The notes beneath the pieces were generated by a model. That model was not told the DNA's origin. It saw nothing but the letters and a program-made list of their open reading frames with translations, and ran no database searches. Position numbers and translations under genes: made by a program. Positions 1 through 7,360 of a stretch of 24,675 nt of DNA are shown here, piece by piece (the stretch's first letter is position 1; the number at the start of each line of letters is the position of its first letter). The stretch comes from a virus, in IMG/VR virus record IMGVR_UViG_2088090015_000018, positions 1 through 24,675 of that record. The stretch is one strand, 5' to 3'.

Positions 1-395
1 CGGACTTCATCCTGGCCGGTGCGGCCTTCATCGACGCGTACCGTCGCTACAGCTCGGTCTCCGTGAATCGTCAGATCCACGCGAAGGGCAACGAGAAGGG
101 CGGCGTCAGCATCGACGGCGGCACCACGGGGATCTTCTTCAAGGGCGTCGAGTTGGTGTGGGACCCGGTGTTCGACATCCTCGATACCCTGGACGCCCCG
201 GGCATCGCGTGGTCGAAGCGCTGCTACTTCATCAACACGAAGTTCATGAAGCTGCGCCCGATCAAGGGTCACTGGATGGTGTCGCGCAAGCCCCCGCGCG
301 TGTACGACCGTTACATCCAGTACTTCGCCCTGACCAGCAAGGCCGCGCTGACGACCAACAAGCGCAACGCCCATGCGGTCCTGAGCATCGCGTAA
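1..395 (+). CDS. Major capsid protein, C-terminal part (5' end outside window)
   Basis: The reading frame is open from base 3 to the TAA at 393-395 and enters from outside the window, so only about 130 C-terminal residues are visible. The sequence matches my memory of the C-terminal end of podoviral major capsid proteins: a WDPVFD segment, then KRCYFINT, a LRPIKGH stretch, a PPRVYDRYI segment and an ending in TTNKRNAHAVLSIA. In such phages this protein assembles the icosahedral shell. The gene order fits, because adaptor and tail genes follow downstream as expected after a capsid gene. A GC-rich hairpin lies directly after the stop. The GTG at base 63 is in frame but is unlikely to be a start, since the conserved-looking frame continues upstream. 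The family assignment rests on recognition, not on a search. Confidence 0.75.
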   Translation, partial: DFILAGAAFIDAYRRYSSVSVNRQIHAKGNEKGGVSIDGGTTGIFFKGVELVWDPVFDILDTLDAPGIAWSKRCYFINTKFMKLRPIKGHWMVSRKPPRVYDRYIQYFALTSKAALTTNKRNAHAVLSIA

Positions 396-401
396 TGAAT
401 C

Positions 402-425
402 GGGGCCGGCGGCAACGCCGGCCCC
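402..425 (+). terminator. GC-rich hairpin after capsid gene
   Basis: A perfect 9-bp inverted repeat (GGGGCCGGC at 402-410 and GCCGGCCCC at 417-425) encloses a 6-nt loop, 7 bases after the capsid stop codon. No T-run follows, so it is more likely an RNA 3'-end stabiliser or an attenuator than a classical intrinsic terminator. The next ribosome binding site follows within 10 bases. Confidence 0.55.
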
Positions 426-447
426 ACTGAACACAGGAGAATTGAAC

Positions 448-1008
448 ATGACCATCGCAAAGTTTCCAGGCGTCCAGGGCGGTCCCGGTGTCCGCATCGG
501 CAACTCGTCTTCGGCGCAGCAGGCCCCGGCTGCGGCAACCCGCACGTACATCACAGGCTCGGCACTGCGCATCCCGCAGGGCGGCCTGAAGGTCGGCGAC
601 CGCTTCCGCTGGGTTTTCAACATGGCGAAGACGGCCGCGGGCACCGCGACCAGCACCCTCGACATCGCTGTCGGCACCGCCGGCACGACTGCCGACACGG
701 CGCGCGTCTCCTTCACGAAGCCGGCTGGCACCGCCGTGGCTGACGAAGGCCGCGTGGTTGTCGAAGCCGTCGTGCGCGTGGTTGGCGCTGCGACCGGTAT
801 CGTGGTCGGCATCATGAACCTGACGCACAATCTCGCGGCCACCGGCCATGCGCAGATCCCGTCGGTCAACGTGTACGCCACCAGCGCAGCGTTCGACAAC
901 ACCGGCGACGAGCTGGTGGTCGGCCTGTGCTTGACCAGTGGCGCAGCCGATGCGATCACCATCGAGTACGTCGATGCGGAGTACGAGCGCTCGGTTGTCG
1001 GCAGCTGA
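448..1008 (+). CDS. Putative head decoration or minor structural protein
   Basis: This gene encodes 186 residues starting at ATG 448, chosen over an in-frame TTG at 442 because AGGAGA at 435-440 is ideally spaced. The product is rich in Ala, Gly, Thr and Val, has almost no Cys, and alternates in a way typical of beta-sandwich capsid or decoration proteins. I see no signal peptide, membrane segment or catalytic motif. It lies directly after the capsid gene, the usual place for a decoration or head-stabilising protein. An intrinsic terminator follows the stop, so it may be expressed strongly and separately from the downstream genes. The structural role is inferred from position and composition, and I do not recognise the family. 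Confidence 0.7.
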   Translation: MTIAKFPGVQGGPGVRIGNSSSAQQAPAAATRTYITGSALRIPQGGLKVGDRFRWVFNMAKTAAGTATSTLDIAVGTAGTTADTARVSFTKPAGTAVADEGRVVVEAVVRVVGAATGIVVGIMNLTHNLAATGHAQIPSVNVYATSAAFDNTGDELVVGLCLTSGAADAITIEYVDAEYERSVVGS

Positions 1009-1022
1009 TTCCTCGACCCCTG

Positions 1023-1051
1023 AGAGCCGGGACTGCAGACCGGCTCTTTTT
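1023..1051 (+). terminator. Intrinsic terminator
   Basis: AGAGCCGG (1023-1030) pairs perfectly with CCGGCTCT (1040-1047) around a 9-nt loop, followed by TTTT (1048-1051). It lies 14 bases after the stop of the 186-residue gene and before the ribosome binding site of the next. This is a canonical rho-independent terminator. Confidence 0.85.
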
Positions 1052-1077
1052 CCACACCACACCACAGGAGAACGAAT

Positions 1078-1530
1078 ATGCGAATCGCAGAAGTAATGGT
1101 CCGTCGTTCAGAGCACCACAGCGCCAAAGTCGAAGTCGGCGCGTGGGAAATTCTCATGCTCCAGTACGAGCACTCACCGGAGAAAGTCGAAATTCTCGGC
1201 TTCAAGCGCATCGAAGGCCGCGGCTATCCGGACCCGCAGCAGGAATTCGAACGTCTCGGTCAGCGCTACGGTATCGACACCGAGAGCGGCGCGAGCAAGG
1301 TATCGCTCGTCTACGGCCAAGGCCAGATGGGCGTCATGAATCTGCGCAACCTGATCGAGCAGGAGCGCAAGCAAGAGGACGGCACGGAAGTCCTCGAAAC
1401 TGTATCGAATGTCGTGGAGCTGCCGGCAGCCCCGACTCCGGCTGCGCCCGCCCCGGCGACCGAAGTCATCCCGTCGGTCAAGTCCTCGACTCTCAGCCTG
1501 CCGAAGGGCAAAGACGCCGCGGCAGCGTAA
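1078..1530 (+). CDS. Hypothetical head-module protein (150 aa)
   Basis: This gene encodes 150 residues from ATG 1078, with AGGAG at 1066-1070 and 7-base spacing. Residues 1-100 look like a compact charged alpha/beta domain. About residues 100-150 form an Ala/Pro/Val-rich, probably disordered tail ending in a run of alanines. There is no signal peptide, membrane segment or recognised motif. It is isolated as its own unit between an intrinsic terminator upstream (1023-1051) and two hairpins downstream (1544-1610). Position suggests a virion-related or assembly protein. I do not recognise the family. Confidence 0.75.
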   Translation: MRIAEVMVRRSEHHSAKVEVGAWEILMLQYEHSPEKVEILGFKRIEGRGYPDPQQEFERLGQRYGIDTESGASKVSLVYGQGQMGVMNLRNLIEQERKQEDGTEVLETVSNVVELPAAPTPAAPAPATEVIPSVKSSTLSLPKGKDAAAA

Positions 1531-1543
1531 CGAATGGTGTGGT

Positions 1544-1561
1544 CTCCCGTCTTTTCGGGAG
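1544..1561 (+). terminator. Small hairpin downstream of 150-aa gene
   Basis: CTCCCG (1544-1549) pairs with CGGGAG (1556-1561) around a TCTTTT loop. It begins 13 bases after the stop codon and stands just before a larger terminator hairpin. On its own it lacks a T-run, so it is probably part of a tandem termination or RNA-protection region. Confidence 0.5.
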
Positions 1562-1565
1562 TTGT

Positions 1566-1610
1566 AAGGGGCGGCGCGGTACGGTAATGTCCTCGTCGCC
1601 CCTTCTTTTT
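1566..1610 (+). terminator. Intrinsic terminator with long loop
   Basis: AAGGGGCG (1566-1573) pairs with CGCCCCTT (1597-1604) across a 23-nt loop and is followed by CTTTTT (1605-1610). A TTAGAC copy of the dispersed motif follows immediately at 1612-1617, and the ribosome binding site GAGGAA of the next gene overlaps the following bases. Confidence 0.75.
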
Positions 1611-1630
1611 GTTAGACGAGGAAACTGAAC

Positions 1631-1933
1631 ATGGCAGCAGCAGAAGTTTTGGCCCCGGGTAGCACAGCGGCAAGCTCCGCCGACATCGTCGTTGCGGCGC
1701 TTACGCTGCTTTGTTTGAAGGGCTCCGCCAACGGCGTCGGCCCTGGCGTCAACGCGGTCGTGCACGTCGAGCTGAAAGACGAGGACGGCTTTTACTGGCC
1801 GTTCGATACGCTCGCCACCATCGGCAAACGCGCTATTCTGCTCGAAGCAGCCGCGACGTATCGCGTGACGCGAGTAGCCGCCGGTACAGTGGGCGTTGCG
1901 GCGGACTACAACTGCGGCGTCTTCACGGGCTAA
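1631..1933 (+). CDS. Hypothetical small structural protein (100 aa)
   Basis: This gene encodes 100 residues from ATG 1631, with GAGGAA at 1618-1623. The product is small, hydrophobic-rich and beta-prone, with a segment around VVHVELKDEDGFYWPF that resembles the core of a small beta-barrel or head-fibre protein. The stop codon is only 4 bases before the ATG of the adaptor gene, so the two are probably translated together. It sits between the capsid and adaptor genes, where head fibre, head completion or decoration proteins are often encoded. The exact role is unknown and I do not recognise the family. Confidence 0.7.
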   Translation: MAAAEVLAPGSTAASSADIVVAALTLLCLKGSANGVGPGVNAVVHVELKDEDGFYWPFDTLATIGKRAILLEAAATYRVTRVAAGTVGVAADYNCGVFTG

Positions 1934-1937
1934 GCCC

Positions 1938-3008
1938 ATGACGGTCACCAGCTATGATTTGACCGCAGCCGCACTCGGCTCCGGCATCATCGGGTTTCGC
2001 AGTGGCACAGGCGGCACGCTCGACCCGGCGAACTTCGACGGCGCCGCCGTGCTGCGGATCGAGCACGACCCCGCCGGATTGGCGGCGCTCAACGTTCGCA
2101 TCACTGGCGCGCTCGCGCAAGATGATTTCGAGTCGATCACTATCTCCGATACGCTACTCGGCGACGTGACATTCTTGACGGCGACGGCGACGTTCGCGCT
2201 CGTCAGCGGCAACGCTCAGTGGTCGTGGCCTACGGCGGCGCTGTTCGCAGCGGCCGGCGTCTACGGAGTCGAAATCGATACCGGCATCGGCTACAACTGC
2301 GAGTGTGACGACACCACAAACTATGAGACGCTCGCTGAGCTGCGCGATCGACTTATGGTGCGGCTCGGCTACGCTGCGCAGGTCGATAACCCGCCGCCCG
2401 GCATGGAAGCGCTGCTCGGCGACTTCTTGCGGAGCGCGCAGCGTTTGCTGTACATGAAGTACAAAGAGCTACGCACGGAGCGCGTATTCACCTGGACGCT
2501 CGAAGAGGGAACTCGGTTCTATGACCTCGACGACAACGACGAGAGCTGCACGAAGCGCCTCAACGCGCTTAAGCTGTCGTGGGTCGGCGTCGAGGATTTG
2601 AACGGCGCGTGGATTCCGCTCGCTGCCGGCATTCCGCCGGAGTTCTACACCGGACTGCCGGTCGCGAACAGTCTGCCGCAACGCTACGAAATTCGGCAGT
2701 GCATAGAGGTATTCCCGCCGCCCGACGCCGCCGGCTACCGGCTGCGCGTCAAAGGACACTATCAGCTGCAAGCGTTCACGGCGGACGACGACCAGACCAC
2801 AATCGACAGCGAACTGGTGTTCCTGTGGGCGCTTGCGACCGCGAAGGCGCATTACGGACACCCTGACGCGAACAACATCGCCGCGATGGCGAACGATTAC
2901 CTCGGCCGCCTCGTCGGCGGCTCGCACGGCACTCGGCGCTATGTGCCCGGCACGGTCCCGCTGCCGCCGGCAGTGCGCCCCGCGATGCGAGACGGCTTCG
3001 ATGCGTGA
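1938..3008 (+). CDS. Head-to-tail adaptor protein with extra N-terminal domain
   Basis: This gene encodes 356 residues from ATG 1938. Earlier in-frame codons would overlap the previous gene, and their translation is Arg/Thr-rich noise. Residues from about 125 onward match the adaptor type seen in many podoviruses: a helical start with LAELRDRLMVRLGY, a RSAQRLLYMKYKELRTER helix, then TWTLEEGTRFYDLDDND and VGVEDLNGAWIPL, and a final helix around LATAKAHYGH. Such adaptors form the 12-subunit ring below the portal, linking head to tail. Residues 1 to about 115 form a separate beta-rich Ala/Thr/Gly domain not expected in a plain adaptor. The gene overlaps the next by 8 bases. The adaptor call is from family recognition. 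The N-terminal domain is unassigned. Confidence 0.75.
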   Translation: MTVTSYDLTAAALGSGIIGFRSGTGGTLDPANFDGAAVLRIEHDPAGLAALNVRITGALAQDDFESITISDTLLGDVTFLTATATFALVSGNAQWSWPTAALFAAAGVYGVEIDTGIGYNCECDDTTNYETLAELRDRLMVRLGYAAQVDNPPPGMEALLGDFLRSAQRLLYMKYKELRTERVFTWTLEEGTRFYDLDDNDESCTKRLNALKLSWVGVEDLNGAWIPLAAGIPPEFYTGLPVANSLPQRYEIRQCIEVFPPPDAAGYRLRVKGHYQLQAFTADDDQTTIDSELVFLWALATAKAHYGHPDANNIAAMANDYLGRLVGGSHGTRRYVPGTVPLPPAVRPAMRDGFDA

Positions 3009-3783
3009 TGCACCGCTTACTGTCCTGAAGGGCGGCATCAACCGTCTGCGCACCAAGGGCGGAGCCCGCGCAGACAACCTATACGACCTCCTGAACGGTT
3101 ATCTGACCGAGGACGGAACTGTGCACGTCCGGCCGGGATCGTTCCTTGTGGCGACTCTGCCGGAGGCTACGTACGGCCTCGTCTACTTCAACGGCTCGCG
3201 GCACACGTTCGCAAGCTCGTCGGTAGCAGTGCCGACTGGTTACACGCTGCACGTCCTGTTTCATCCGGAATACGACCCGGACGATGACGACCCGACGCAG
3301 TTTGAGCTGGCGAAGGTTCACTTCGCGGAGCCGTTTCTAGGCTTCCTGTATGTCGTCGCGGAGTTCGCCGACGGGCAGGTTTTCCACTACTGGTTGCAGA
3401 CCGGCGGAACGTGGGAAGCGGACACCGTCTACAACGACGGCGACGTTGTCGAGCCCACCGTGCCGAACGGCCTCGCATATCGCGCGACGCGTCTCGGGTC
3501 GCCGCTGCCAAGCTGGGCTCCGAACGTCGCGCGCACCGAAGGCCCGCCGCCGGATCAGATCGAGCCGACCGAGTACAACGGTTATTTCTACACCGTGGTT
3601 GACACCATCGGTTCGAACCCGCAATCCGGCACGACGGAGCCGGACTGGCCGACCGAGGAAGGCGCGCAGATTTTCGAGGACACCGAAGGCGTCGTCAGCG
3701 CGACTCCCGCTACCACCGCGCCCCCCAGCACGCAGACCCCGACATCCGACGTTGTGAATAGATACCGCAGGGACACCCGATGA
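3001..3783 (+). CDS. Tail nozzle-associated protein, N-terminal part (260 aa)
   Basis: This gene encodes 260 residues from ATG 3001, overlapping the adaptor gene by 8 bases. Earlier in-frame codons lie inside the adaptor gene and translate to implausible Arg-rich sequence. Residues 1-140 start with a LKGGINRLRTKGG segment and a NGYLTEDGTVHVRPG strand pair, as in the first part of beta-propeller nozzle or tail tube B type proteins. Residues about 140-230 hold a sugar-binding-like module with W-x5-Y-x2-G spacing (WEADTVYNDGDVV) and an EPDWPT ending. The same module type occurs in the next gene, to which this gene is joined by an ATGA overlap. I infer that the pair builds one tail substructure, with this gene as the proximal part. 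Confidence 0.65.
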   Translation: MRDAPLTVLKGGINRLRTKGGARADNLYDLLNGYLTEDGTVHVRPGSFLVATLPEATYGLVYFNGSRHTFASSSVAVPTGYTLHVLFHPEYDPDDDDPTQFELAKVHFAEPFLGFLYVVAEFADGQVFHYWLQTGGTWEADTVYNDGDVVEPTVPNGLAYRATRLGSPLPSWAPNVARTEGPPPDQIEPTEYNGYFYTVVDTIGSNPQSGTTEPDWPTEEGAQIFEDTEGVVSATPATTAPPSTQTPTSDVVNRYRRDTR

Positions 3784-5636
3784 CGACACCCGCTTGGAGT
3801 CCAGGTACCCTCTACTCTCCGGGCGCGCTCGTGCGGCCGCGCTCCGCTTCGCCCGTAGACGTGGGGCAGCCCGACAACGCCGGATTCGAAGACGGCGATC
3901 TCAGCGATTGGGATTGGTCCACCGCGGGCGGCGCGAACATCGACCCGACGGTGCAGAGCACGCACAAGTTCCAGGGCACGTATGCACTGCGCTGGGTCGG
4001 CGCTGCCGGCTCCGTCGAAGGCGGCCGCGCGCTCGACCTTGTGAGCGAGGAACGCGCCGTCGTCACTCCAGGGCAGAACATTCAGGGCGAGTGTTACATC
4101 ATGTACAACCCCGGCGGCTTCACGCCGGGCTCGTCTGGCTTCGCGCGAATCTACTGGTACGACGCGAGCAACGTTCTCATTTCCTCGACCGACGGCAGCG
4201 ACGTAGACAATACCCTCGGCGCGAACCGCTGGGGCAACTCGCAGGTCATCGGCACCGCGCCGGCAAACGCTGCGTTCGCCTCACTCGGCGCACGCCTCCT
4301 GTCGAGCGGTGGCGACATCTACATCGACAACCTCAGCTGGAACTACGCGTCGCAAGGCGTGCCGGACGGTCTAATTTTCAAGGCGGTCCAGGCGGCCGCC
4401 GGGTTCAGCGCGAACGTCGAACCGACATGGCCGACTTCGCTCGGTAACACCGTCGTGGACAACGAAGTTACGTGGGAAGCCGTCGCGACCTCGCGCGTGA
4501 CGTGGGAAGCTGAACCGATTCTGAAGTCTGGTTCGGTCGAGCCGACGTGGCCGACACTGCCGGGTGGCAATGTCGCCGACAACGGCAAAATCGCGTGGCT
4601 TGCGATAAGCCGGCGCATAGAGGACGAGAACTGCCCGAACTCAAAGGCGGTCGTCATCGCGGCGTCTAAAGTGTTCGCAGCGGACGAAGACATCATCAGA
4701 TTCTGCGCAACCGTCAACCCGCTCGATTGGACAAGCGCCGACGACGCCGGCTATCTGCCGTTCGGTCTAAAAACCTACGGCTCGAATCCCGTCGCCGTGC
4801 TCGGGTTGTATCGCGCGAATCTCGTCGCGTTCAACTCGCAGGGCTTCCAAATGTGGCAGGTAGATGAAGACCCGGCAAACATGGCATTTCTCGACGCTGT
4901 GCCTGTCGGCAGCACGTACTACCACGCGTGGGTTCCAGTAGCGAACGACCTCGTCGGCCTCACGGCGACCGGCGTGCGCAACCTGAGCATCGCGGGTGCG
5001 TCTACGAACCTGCAAGCCGACGGTGTCGGCGAGCCAATCGACGCGCTCGTGCGCGCAGAAATCCGCGCGCTCACGAGTGACGACGATGTGTTCTCGTTGT
5101 TCTGGCCGGCGACCGGTCAGCACTGGACGATTTTCGGAGACGAAGCGTTCGTACTCACCATCAACGGTGCGAAGAAAAAGAGCTGGAGCCGCTATGTGTT
5201 CCCGGAAGAAATCGTCGCATGGACGATCGACGGCAACACGCTCGTGCTGCGCATGGCATCCGGCAAGATCCTCGAAATGTCCGACGAAGCGTTGCAGGAC
5301 GAAGTTGTAGACGGCGACGACGGCGTCGATTTCTCCGGCATTGTGCAGTGGCCGTACCTCGACATGGGCGCGATCGGCGTCGAGAAAGGCTTGGTAGGAC
5401 TCGACCTCGTCTGCGATGCGCCGGAAGGCGTCTCGGTCAGCATCGGCTACAACCAGAACAACCGCACGCAGCGCACGGCTGACTACGCTGTCGAGCCGGA
5501 CGGTCTAACCGGTCAGATGACACCGTTCCCGGTGTCCGGCCCGTCGTTCGACCTGAAACTGACGTTCGAGCCCAACCAAGAGTGGGAGTGGTTCGCGGCA
5601 AACCTCTACGTAAACGATTGGAGGAAGGGTTCGTGA
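3780..5636 (+). CDS. Tail nozzle / stabilisation-like protein with inserted carbohydrate-binding-like domain
   Basis: This gene encodes 618 residues from ATG 3780 (ATGA overlap with the previous stop). Residues 5-20 begin a W-x5-Y-x2-G module (WSPGTLYSPGALV) that appears interrupted and resumes near residue 195 with GLIFKA and EPTWPT. Between them, about residues 33-185, lies a domain with NAGFEDGDLSDWDW at its start and IYIDNLSWNY at its end, the layout of CBM-type jelly rolls. A second EPTWPT module follows near residue 255. From about 290 to 618 the protein resembles the beta-propeller of podoviral nozzle or packaged-DNA-stabilisation proteins, with NPLDWTSADDAGYLPF and repeated VLGLYRANLVAF-type strands. 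The likely place is the tail, at the cell surface. The domain names are recognised by eye only. Confidence 0.65.
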   Translation: MTTPAWSPGTLYSPGALVRPRSASPVDVGQPDNAGFEDGDLSDWDWSTAGGANIDPTVQSTHKFQGTYALRWVGAAGSVEGGRALDLVSEERAVVTPGQNIQGECYIMYNPGGFTPGSSGFARIYWYDASNVLISSTDGSDVDNTLGANRWGNSQVIGTAPANAAFASLGARLLSSGGDIYIDNLSWNYASQGVPDGLIFKAVQAAAGFSANVEPTWPTSLGNTVVDNEVTWEAVATSRVTWEAEPILKSGSVEPTWPTLPGGNVADNGKIAWLAISRRIEDENCPNSKAVVIAASKVFAADEDIIRFCATVNPLDWTSADDAGYLPFGLKTYGSNPVAVLGLYRANLVAFNSQGFQMWQVDEDPANMAFLDAVPVGSTYYHAWVPVANDLVGLTATGVRNLSIAGASTNLQADGVGEPIDALVRAEIRALTSDDDVFSLFWPATGQHWTIFGDEAFVLTINGAKKKSWSRYVFPEEIVAWTIDGNTLVLRMASGKILEMSDEALQDEVVDGDDGVDFSGIVQWPYLDMGAIGVEKGLVGLDLVCDAPEGVSVSIGYNQNNRTQRTADYAVEPDGLTGQMTPFPVSGPSFDLKLTFEPNQEWEWFAANLYVNDWRKGS

Positions 5637-6157
5637 AATTCGAGCTGTTCAAGAAGCCGGCGCTATCAGACATCCTCCTGATTTGTGACCGGCTTCCGGA
5701 AGATGAGCGCGAGCAGTACGAGGCGTTTACCGGGGAGCCATACGACCGCGACCAGATGGCGCTCGGGATCGCGTCTAAGACCGGCCCGTCGTGGGTCCTG
5801 TGCGCCGACGGCAACCCTATTTGCGCCGCCGGATTCGACTACGTCCGGCCGGGGGTCTGGCAGGATTGGATGGTGAACACCCCCGAGTCGTTCGGCCAGC
5901 ACTGGCGGACCACCACGAAGCACGTTAGACGGGCCATGGACGCCATGCTTGACCAGACGGATACCCATCGTCTACAGTGCGTTTCGCTAGCGAGCCGGAT
6001 ACACGCGCATCGCTGGTATGCTGTTATCGGCCTCGCACCCGAAGGAACCCTCCGCGCTTACGGCGCGAACGGTGAAGACGCAATTATGTTCGCGAGGTTA
6101 AAAGATGGGCAGCGGCAGCAACAGCGCACAGCGGGAAGCACAGAGAGCAGAAGCTGA
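5633..6157 (+). CDS. GNAT-like phage virion protein (T7 gp13-like family)
   Basis: This gene encodes 174 residues from GTG 5633, chosen because GAGGAAGGG lies just upstream and the GTGA overlaps the previous stop. Starts further upstream would lie deep in the nozzle gene. The protein has the layout of small GNAT-fold phage proteins placed before ejection genes: an N-terminal helix with LLICDRLPEDEREQYEAF, a central strand segment WVLCADGNPICAAGFDYVRPG, a helix with TKHVRRAMDAML, and an ending near GLAPEGTLRAYGANGEDA. I recall T7 gp13 and relatives as having this form. Whether it has acetyltransferase activity is unknown. The last 17 or so residues are Gln/Arg/Ser-rich and overlap the next gene by 53 bases, so this tail is probably not conserved. 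Confidence 0.6.
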   Translation: MKFELFKKPALSDILLICDRLPEDEREQYEAFTGEPYDRDQMALGIASKTGPSWVLCADGNPICAAGFDYVRPGVWQDWMVNTPESFGQHWRTTTKHVRRAMDAMLDQTDTHRLQCVSLASRIHAHRWYAVIGLAPEGTLRAYGANGEDAIMFARLKDGQRQQQRTAGSTESRS

Positions 6158-6707
6158 GCGCCAACGGCGCATCGCAGCGACCACAGGTCAGATCAACGCC
6201 GCCTACGACGCTCCGGGACGGCAGTCTCAGTACGACGACTTCCTCAAAGCCGTTCGCCAGAACTACACAGACGACGCTACGCGCCAGAAACGCGACGTAG
6301 ACCGTTCGCAGAAGTTCTCGCTCGCTCGCAGCGGTCTAACTGGCGGCTCCGCCGCGGTAGACGCTCGGCGTGCATCCGGCGAAGAGTTCCAGCGCGGCAT
6401 CCTCCAGGCCGAAGACCGCGCGCAATCGGCGCTCGGCGACCTGAAAGCGTCCGACGAGCAGTCGCGGTTGCAGCTCATTCAGATGGCGCAGTCTGGACTC
6501 GACGCGACGACCGCGGCGGCTCGCGCGAACGCGGCCATCTCCGCCGGTGCACAGAGCGCTCTCGGCGACGCGAAGGCGAAAGGCCTCGGAGACATTTTCG
6601 GTTCAACCATCAAGACTATCGGCGCACAGCAAGAAGCAGCTGCACAGCGCCGCGGTCAAGTTTCTGCCGTCGGCTCGCTGTACGGCAATCAGACGTGGGG
6701 TAGATAA
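6105..6707 (+). CDS. Putative ejection / internal virion protein (200 aa)
   Basis: This gene encodes 200 residues from ATG 6105, overlapping the previous gene by 53 bases. The upstream GAGG is a modest ribosome binding site. The sequence is strongly helical and rich in Ala, Gln, Arg and Ser, with a heptad-like N-terminal half (REAQRAEAERQRR) and a central KFSLARSGLTGGSAAVDARR segment. This is typical of small internal virion proteins that leave the capsid with the DNA. The C-terminus has a short GSLYGNQTWG ending. It is the first of a run of helix-rich genes ending at 11319, as in the ejection cassettes of podoviruses. The role is inferred from position and composition. Confidence 0.65.
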   Translation: MGSGSNSAQREAQRAEAERQRRIAATTGQINAAYDAPGRQSQYDDFLKAVRQNYTDDATRQKRDVDRSQKFSLARSGLTGGSAAVDARRASGEEFQRGILQAEDRAQSALGDLKASDEQSRLQLIQMAQSGLDATTAAARANAAISAGAQSALGDAKAKGLGDIFGSTIKTIGAQQEAAAQRRGQVSAVGSLYGNQTWGR

Positions 6708-6709
6708 CC

Positions 6710-7360
6710 ATGGGCACAGAAGCAATCTGGATTCCGGCAGTGCTCGCAGCCGTAGGCTCGGGCATCCAAGCGAACGAAACCGCTCGCACCGCGCGCCGCG
6801 CGGACGAGGAAGCCGCGCAAGGCATCCGCACGCAGAGCGGCCGGCAGCGCGAGGCTGATGCGCGCGTCGCGCAGGAAGTGAACAAGCTCCAGGGCTCGTC
6901 CCCGGAAGAGTCGCAGCGCGAAGCGACGGACGCGTTCCTTGGACAGCTGCGGCGCACTCGCTCGCAGGCTCACGGCGAGCAGCAGGTCGGCGCAGTCAGC
7001 GACGCGTTCAACACGGACTCCGCCCGCGCAAATGCCGACGTGGACCAGTACGGCGTGAATCGCGCCGGTGTGCTCGGTCGCATCAACGCGCCGGGCCTGC
7101 AGCGCACGGCAGAGAACGTCAGCCGTTCGCGCGCCGCGACCGACCTCGGTCTAATCGGTCGCGCCTCGGAAGGCGATCAGTTCCTCACGCAGCTCCGGCT
7201 GCAGAACGTGCGTGCAAACCCGTGGACGATGGCAGGCGGCCAAGTCATCGCCGGAGCCGGTAGCGGCATGGCGGCGAACGGCGGCTATGGTTACAAGCCT
7301 CCGAAGCCGGCACCGAGTGGCTACGGCACGCAGTACGGCAGCGCGAGGGGGTTCGCATGA
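6710..7360 (+). CDS. Putative ejection / internal virion protein (216 aa)
   Basis: This gene encodes 216 residues from ATG 6710, 2 bases after the previous stop. Residues 5-20 are hydrophobic (IWIPAVLAAVGSGIQA) and could insert into a membrane. A long helical stretch rich in Ala, Arg, Gln and Glu covers residues 20-130, and a Gly-rich tail begins near 180. A hydrophobic N-terminus plus long amphipathic helices is the usual form of podoviral proteins that help build the channel for DNA entry. It overlaps the next gene by ATGA. No enzymatic motif is visible. Function is inferred from composition and context. Confidence 0.6.
   Translation: MGTEAIWIPAVLAAVGSGIQANETARTARRADEEAAQGIRTQSGRQREADARVAQEVNKLQGSSPEESQREATDAFLGQLRRTRSQAHGEQQVGAVSDAFNTDSARANADVDQYGVNRAGVLGRINAPGLQRTAENVSRSRAATDLGLIGRASEGDQFLTQLRLQNVRANPWTMAGGQVIAGAGSGMAANGGYGYKPPKPAPSGYGTQYGSARGFA

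Noticed and set aside
3715-3783. Possible -1 ribosomal frameshift joining the two nozzle genes at the C-run at 3721-3726
   Set aside because: After a -1 shift there, the new frame meets a TAG near 3759-3761, before the second gene starts. The ATGA overlap explains the expression of both genes better.
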